Of a stretch of 7,360 bases of DNA, positions 5,708-7,360 are shown in pieces. The notes below the pieces were generated by a model. It saw only the letters and a list, made by a program, of their open reading frames with translations. It was not told the origin of the DNA and did not search any database. Origin of the DNA: Thiobacillus sp. UBA2487 (GTDB taxonomy: Bacteria > Pseudomonadota > Gammaproteobacteria > Burkholderiales > Sulfuriferulaceae); contig DDOT01000120.1 of assembly GCA_002341815.1 (NCBI GenBank), forward strand, positions 1-7,360. The letters are read 5' to 3'. How positions within the stretch are numbered: the first letter of the stretch is position 1; every line of letters begins with the position of its first letter. Made by a program: the position numbers and the translations under genes.

Positions 5708-6585
5708 AAAAAAGCACTGGCTGCTGGTTGACGCGAAACACCGGTAGGTACTGCTTGTGGCTGGTATGCTCAAGTTTGTCTTTTTCAGCGCTGGCCGGGG
5801 GTGGTGCGACTGCTGTTGCCACGCCGCCCGCCACAGAATGGACCCAATTGTTGAATTATGGGCAGTTATTGAAAAACACGGCGAGTCAGGCGGCACAAGT
5901 TGCCCAAGCGGTCAATGCGGAAATCCAGCGCGCACAAATGCTGATCAATGAGGCCACCAATCTGGCCAGTGCGCCAGCGGCCATGATTTCGCAACTGGTG
6001 TCTCCGTATCAACAGATCGTGAGTCAGGCCACGACGGTCTTGAATAACTTGAACGCGCTGCAAACCAGTTATCAACAAGCAGTGGCGCTGGTGCAACAAC
6101 GATATGCTGAAGCCCGGGCACTAGGCACCAATCCGGCTCAGTATATCGGACTTGAATCAGGCTTGGCGTCCGCCAAACAAGGGCAGTATCTGGCTATGTA
6201 CCAACGTGACAAAGCCATCTTGCAGGATGTACAGAGCAAGTCGGCAGCATTGCAAGGCATGGTGGCGAATGGCAATTTGCAAAGTGCCGGTACAGTAGAG
6301 GGTTTGGACAAGCTGAATGCCATGCTGGCGATGGTGGCAGGAGAAACCCTGACCCTCAATCAGCAAATTGCCGAGGCCGAGGCTGCCAAAAACCTGCAGC
6401 AGGCAAATGACAGCAGCGTGCAGCAAAGCAAAGCCGCTGCCGCGGACGCGCTGAAACAGGCGCGTGCGCAAAGTGCCACCACGCAGGTGCAGGAAACCCA
6501 ACAACTGATCGATAGCGCGGCACAACCATCGGGTTATAACCAGCAACAAATTGAGAGACAAGCATGGGCCGCACAGGGCTATTAA
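5704..6585 (+). CDS. trbJ: TrbJ, VirB5-like secreted coiled-coil protein
   Basis: A periplasmic protein of P-type systems thought to play the part of the minor pilus component VirB5. ATG 5704 overlaps the trbE stop as ATGA, and GGAG ends 8 bases upstream. The 293-residue product opens with a signal peptide (basic MKKSTGCWLTRNTGR, hydrophobic YCLWLVCSSLSFSALA, likely cleavage after A31). The mature part is almost entirely helical and rich in Ala and Gln. It includes the family's TEWTQLLNYGQL stretch (44-55), long coiled coils (about 56-88, 100-140 and 215-275) and a central LQSAGTVEGLDKLNAML segment (192-208) typical of TrbJ. RP4 TrbJ is about 258 aa; the extra length is mainly in the Ala/Gln-rich C-terminal helix (225-275). 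The mature part contains no cysteine. Confidence 0.93.
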   Translation: MKKSTGCWLTRNTGRYCLWLVCSSLSFSALAGGGATAVATPPATEWTQLLNYGQLLKNTASQAAQVAQAVNAEIQRAQMLINEATNLASAPAAMISQLVSPYQQIVSQATTVLNNLNALQTSYQQAVALVQQRYAEARALGTNPAQYIGLESGLASAKQGQYLAMYQRDKAILQDVQSKSAALQGMVANGNLQSAGTVEGLDKLNAMLAMVAGETLTLNQQIAEAEAAKNLQQANDSSVQQSKAAAADALKQARAQSATTQVQETQQLIDSAAQPSGYNQQQIERQAWAAQGY

Positions 6586-6839
6586 CGCGATGGATTGGTC
6601 GCTGTGCCATCAAGACAGCCCGTCCCGCGCAGCGCAGGCAGACCTTGCGCGCACTCAAGGCGTTTTCAGCGTTGCCGCCACAAGCCCGGCAAACCTATGG
6701 CCTCGGTTTCAGCCCGCCCTGGTGGCAGCGCATTTTGCTGGCCCTGTGGATGGTGTTGCTAGACCGGCCAGCCAAAATGGTTTGGTTGCTGATTGCAGCG
6801 GTGGTATGGCTGGCAACGCAGAGCCAACGGGGATGGTGA
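6564..6839 (+). CDS. small basic membrane protein in the trbK position, unrecognised
   Basis: A 91-residue product whose ATG lies inside the last codons of trbJ (22-base overlap) with GAGAG close upstream; its end overlaps the trbL start. I do not recognise the family. Residues 1-45 are strongly basic (about ten Arg and two Lys, no acidic residue). Residues 52-88 hold two hydrophobic segments, WWQRILLALWMVLL and MVWLLIAAVVWLAT, separated by DRPAK. This suggests a cytoplasmic basic N-terminus and a C-terminal hairpin or one long membrane anchor. In Ti-type and RP4 operons the gene between trbJ and trbL is trbK, the entry-exclusion protein. RP4 TrbK is a small lipoprotein, whereas this sequence has no lipobox (its only Cys, residue 14, is not preceded by a hydrophobic leader). 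Position hints at the same role; the sequence does not confirm it. Confidence 0.7.
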   Translation: MGRTGLLTRWIGRCAIKTARPAQRRQTLRALKAFSALPPQARQTYGLGFSPPWWQRILLALWMVLLDRPAKMVWLLIAAVVWLATQSQRGW

Positions 6840-7360
6840 TCATCGTGCGGATTCATGACAAGGTCGAATCAAAGGGAGTGGCGGACGAGTGCAACCGCGT
6901 CATGACAGCGACCGATCAGACCGAAAGGCCCGATGTCACCCGTCGCCAAGGGGTATGCGCCTGCAGTGTGGTTTCCAAAAACGCAAATCGGTCAAGCGGC
7001 GCAATAAGTCGGTGTGCATTTGGCATCGGTTTGATGGGGGCTCCCATGCTGGCGGCAGGCAGCGAACCTAATGTAGCTGCCATTATTGTTAACACCATGT
7101 CGGCCATGAATCAGGCGGGTGCCGGTTTGGCCGGCAAGTTGGTCTCGGTGGGTGAGCAGTTCGCCGCCGTGCTGTTTGCGCTGATGTTTGCGTGGCAGGT
7201 GTTGCAAGGGATTATGGAACAGCGGTTGGATGCGCTCATCCGTAACATTTTGGCGTTAACCTTGTCGTTTACCATTGTCATGATGATGTTGAACAGTTGG
7301 GGCACTGCGAATGGCATGGGAATCAGGGGGTTTGTGGTGGATGGCATGAACAGCCTGAGT
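6833..7360 (+). CDS. trbL: TrbL, VirB6-like channel protein (3' end beyond the window)
   Basis: A polytopic inner-membrane protein of the TrbL/VirB6 family, part of the DNA-transfer channel. The frame is open from the ATG at 6833 to the right edge (176 codons seen). The recognisable part is VGEQFAAVLFALMFAWQVLQGIME (about 106-129), then RNILALTLSFTIVMMML (137-153) and GIRGFVVDGMNSLS (163-176), as near the start of TrbL proteins. An earlier hydrophobic stretch, CAFGIGLMGAPMLAAG (61-76), looks like the signal or first helix. The start is uncertain. ATG 6833 overlaps the previous stop and preserves translational coupling, but it gives about 60 hydrophilic residues before the signal-like stretch. 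Other in-frame starts are ATG 6902, GTG 6878 (AAAGGGA directly adjacent) and GTG 6968. Usual TrbL proteins begin with a short leader, so a later start is quite possible. Confidence 0.88.
   Translation, partial: MVIIVRIHDKVESKGVADECNRVMTATDQTERPDVTRRQGVCACSVVSKNANRSSGAISRCAFGIGLMGAPMLAAGSEPNVAAIIVNTMSAMNQAGAGLAGKLVSVGEQFAAVLFALMFAWQVLQGIMEQRLDALIRNILALTLSFTIVMMMLNSWGTANGMGIRGFVVDGMNSLS

Noticed and set aside
6889..7071. 60-codon frame inside the trbL start region
   Set aside because: It lacks an ATG start and a ribosome site and lies in a different frame from the trbL sequence, which continues as recognisable TrbL.

Overview
The window carries the 5' half of a P-type (trb / MPF_T) conjugation type IV secretion system, read left to right, preceded by a divergently transcribed gene of unknown function. 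I recognise, in order: a secreted lytic transglycosylase of the VirB1/TrbN/IpgF kind (950-1444), trbB (VirB11-type ATPase), trbC (VirB2-type pilin), trbD (VirB3-like), trbE (VirB4-type ATPase), trbJ (VirB5-like secreted coiled-coil protein), a small unrecognised membrane protein in the slot that trbK occupies elsewhere, and the first 176 codons of trbL (VirB6-like), cut by the right edge. The order B-C-D-E-J-(K)-L matches Ti-plasmid and ICE trb operons, so trbF, trbG, trbH and/or trbI are expected just to the right. Base composition looks close to 50% GC, Shine-Dalgarno sites are conventional, and the protein families suggest a beta- or gammaproteobacterium carrying a conjugative plasmid or integrative conjugative element. 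I cannot name the species.

Left part (1-949). A 180-aa protein of no family I recognise is encoded on the minus strand (637 down to 95). It has its own AGGA ribosome site and a perfect TATAAT -10 box 35 bases before its ATG. A short open frame that could be the start of a further minus-strand gene runs off the left edge. About 310 bases separate the divergent genes. This gap holds the minus-strand promoter, a split direct repeat, an imperfect dyad, and a TATAAT just before the transfer genes, which makes it the likely control region.

Right part (950-7360). From trbB on the genes are packed as one operon: 48 bases between trbB and trbC, 3 between trbC and trbD, 2 between trbD and trbE, then an ATGA overlap trbE/trbJ, a 22-base overlap trbJ/small gene and a 7-base overlap small gene/trbL. 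The largest gap is 112 bases between the transglycosylase gene and trbB. It contains two adjacent inverted repeats, then a strong ribosome site that fixes the trbB start. Together the products would locally open peptidoglycan (transglycosylase), power assembly and transport (TrbB, TrbE), build the pilus (TrbC, with TrbJ probably at its tip or base) and form the inner-membrane channel (TrbD, TrbL).

Most of this is a conventional transfer operon. The points worth a second look are the unknown divergent gene and its shared control region, a mature-length pilin with no room for a leader peptide, a Glu-Glu Walker B in TrbE, the unrecognised gene in the trbK slot, and an unusual N-terminus on TrbL. 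No relaxase, coupling protein, integrase, insertion sequence, tRNA or CRISPR array is visible.
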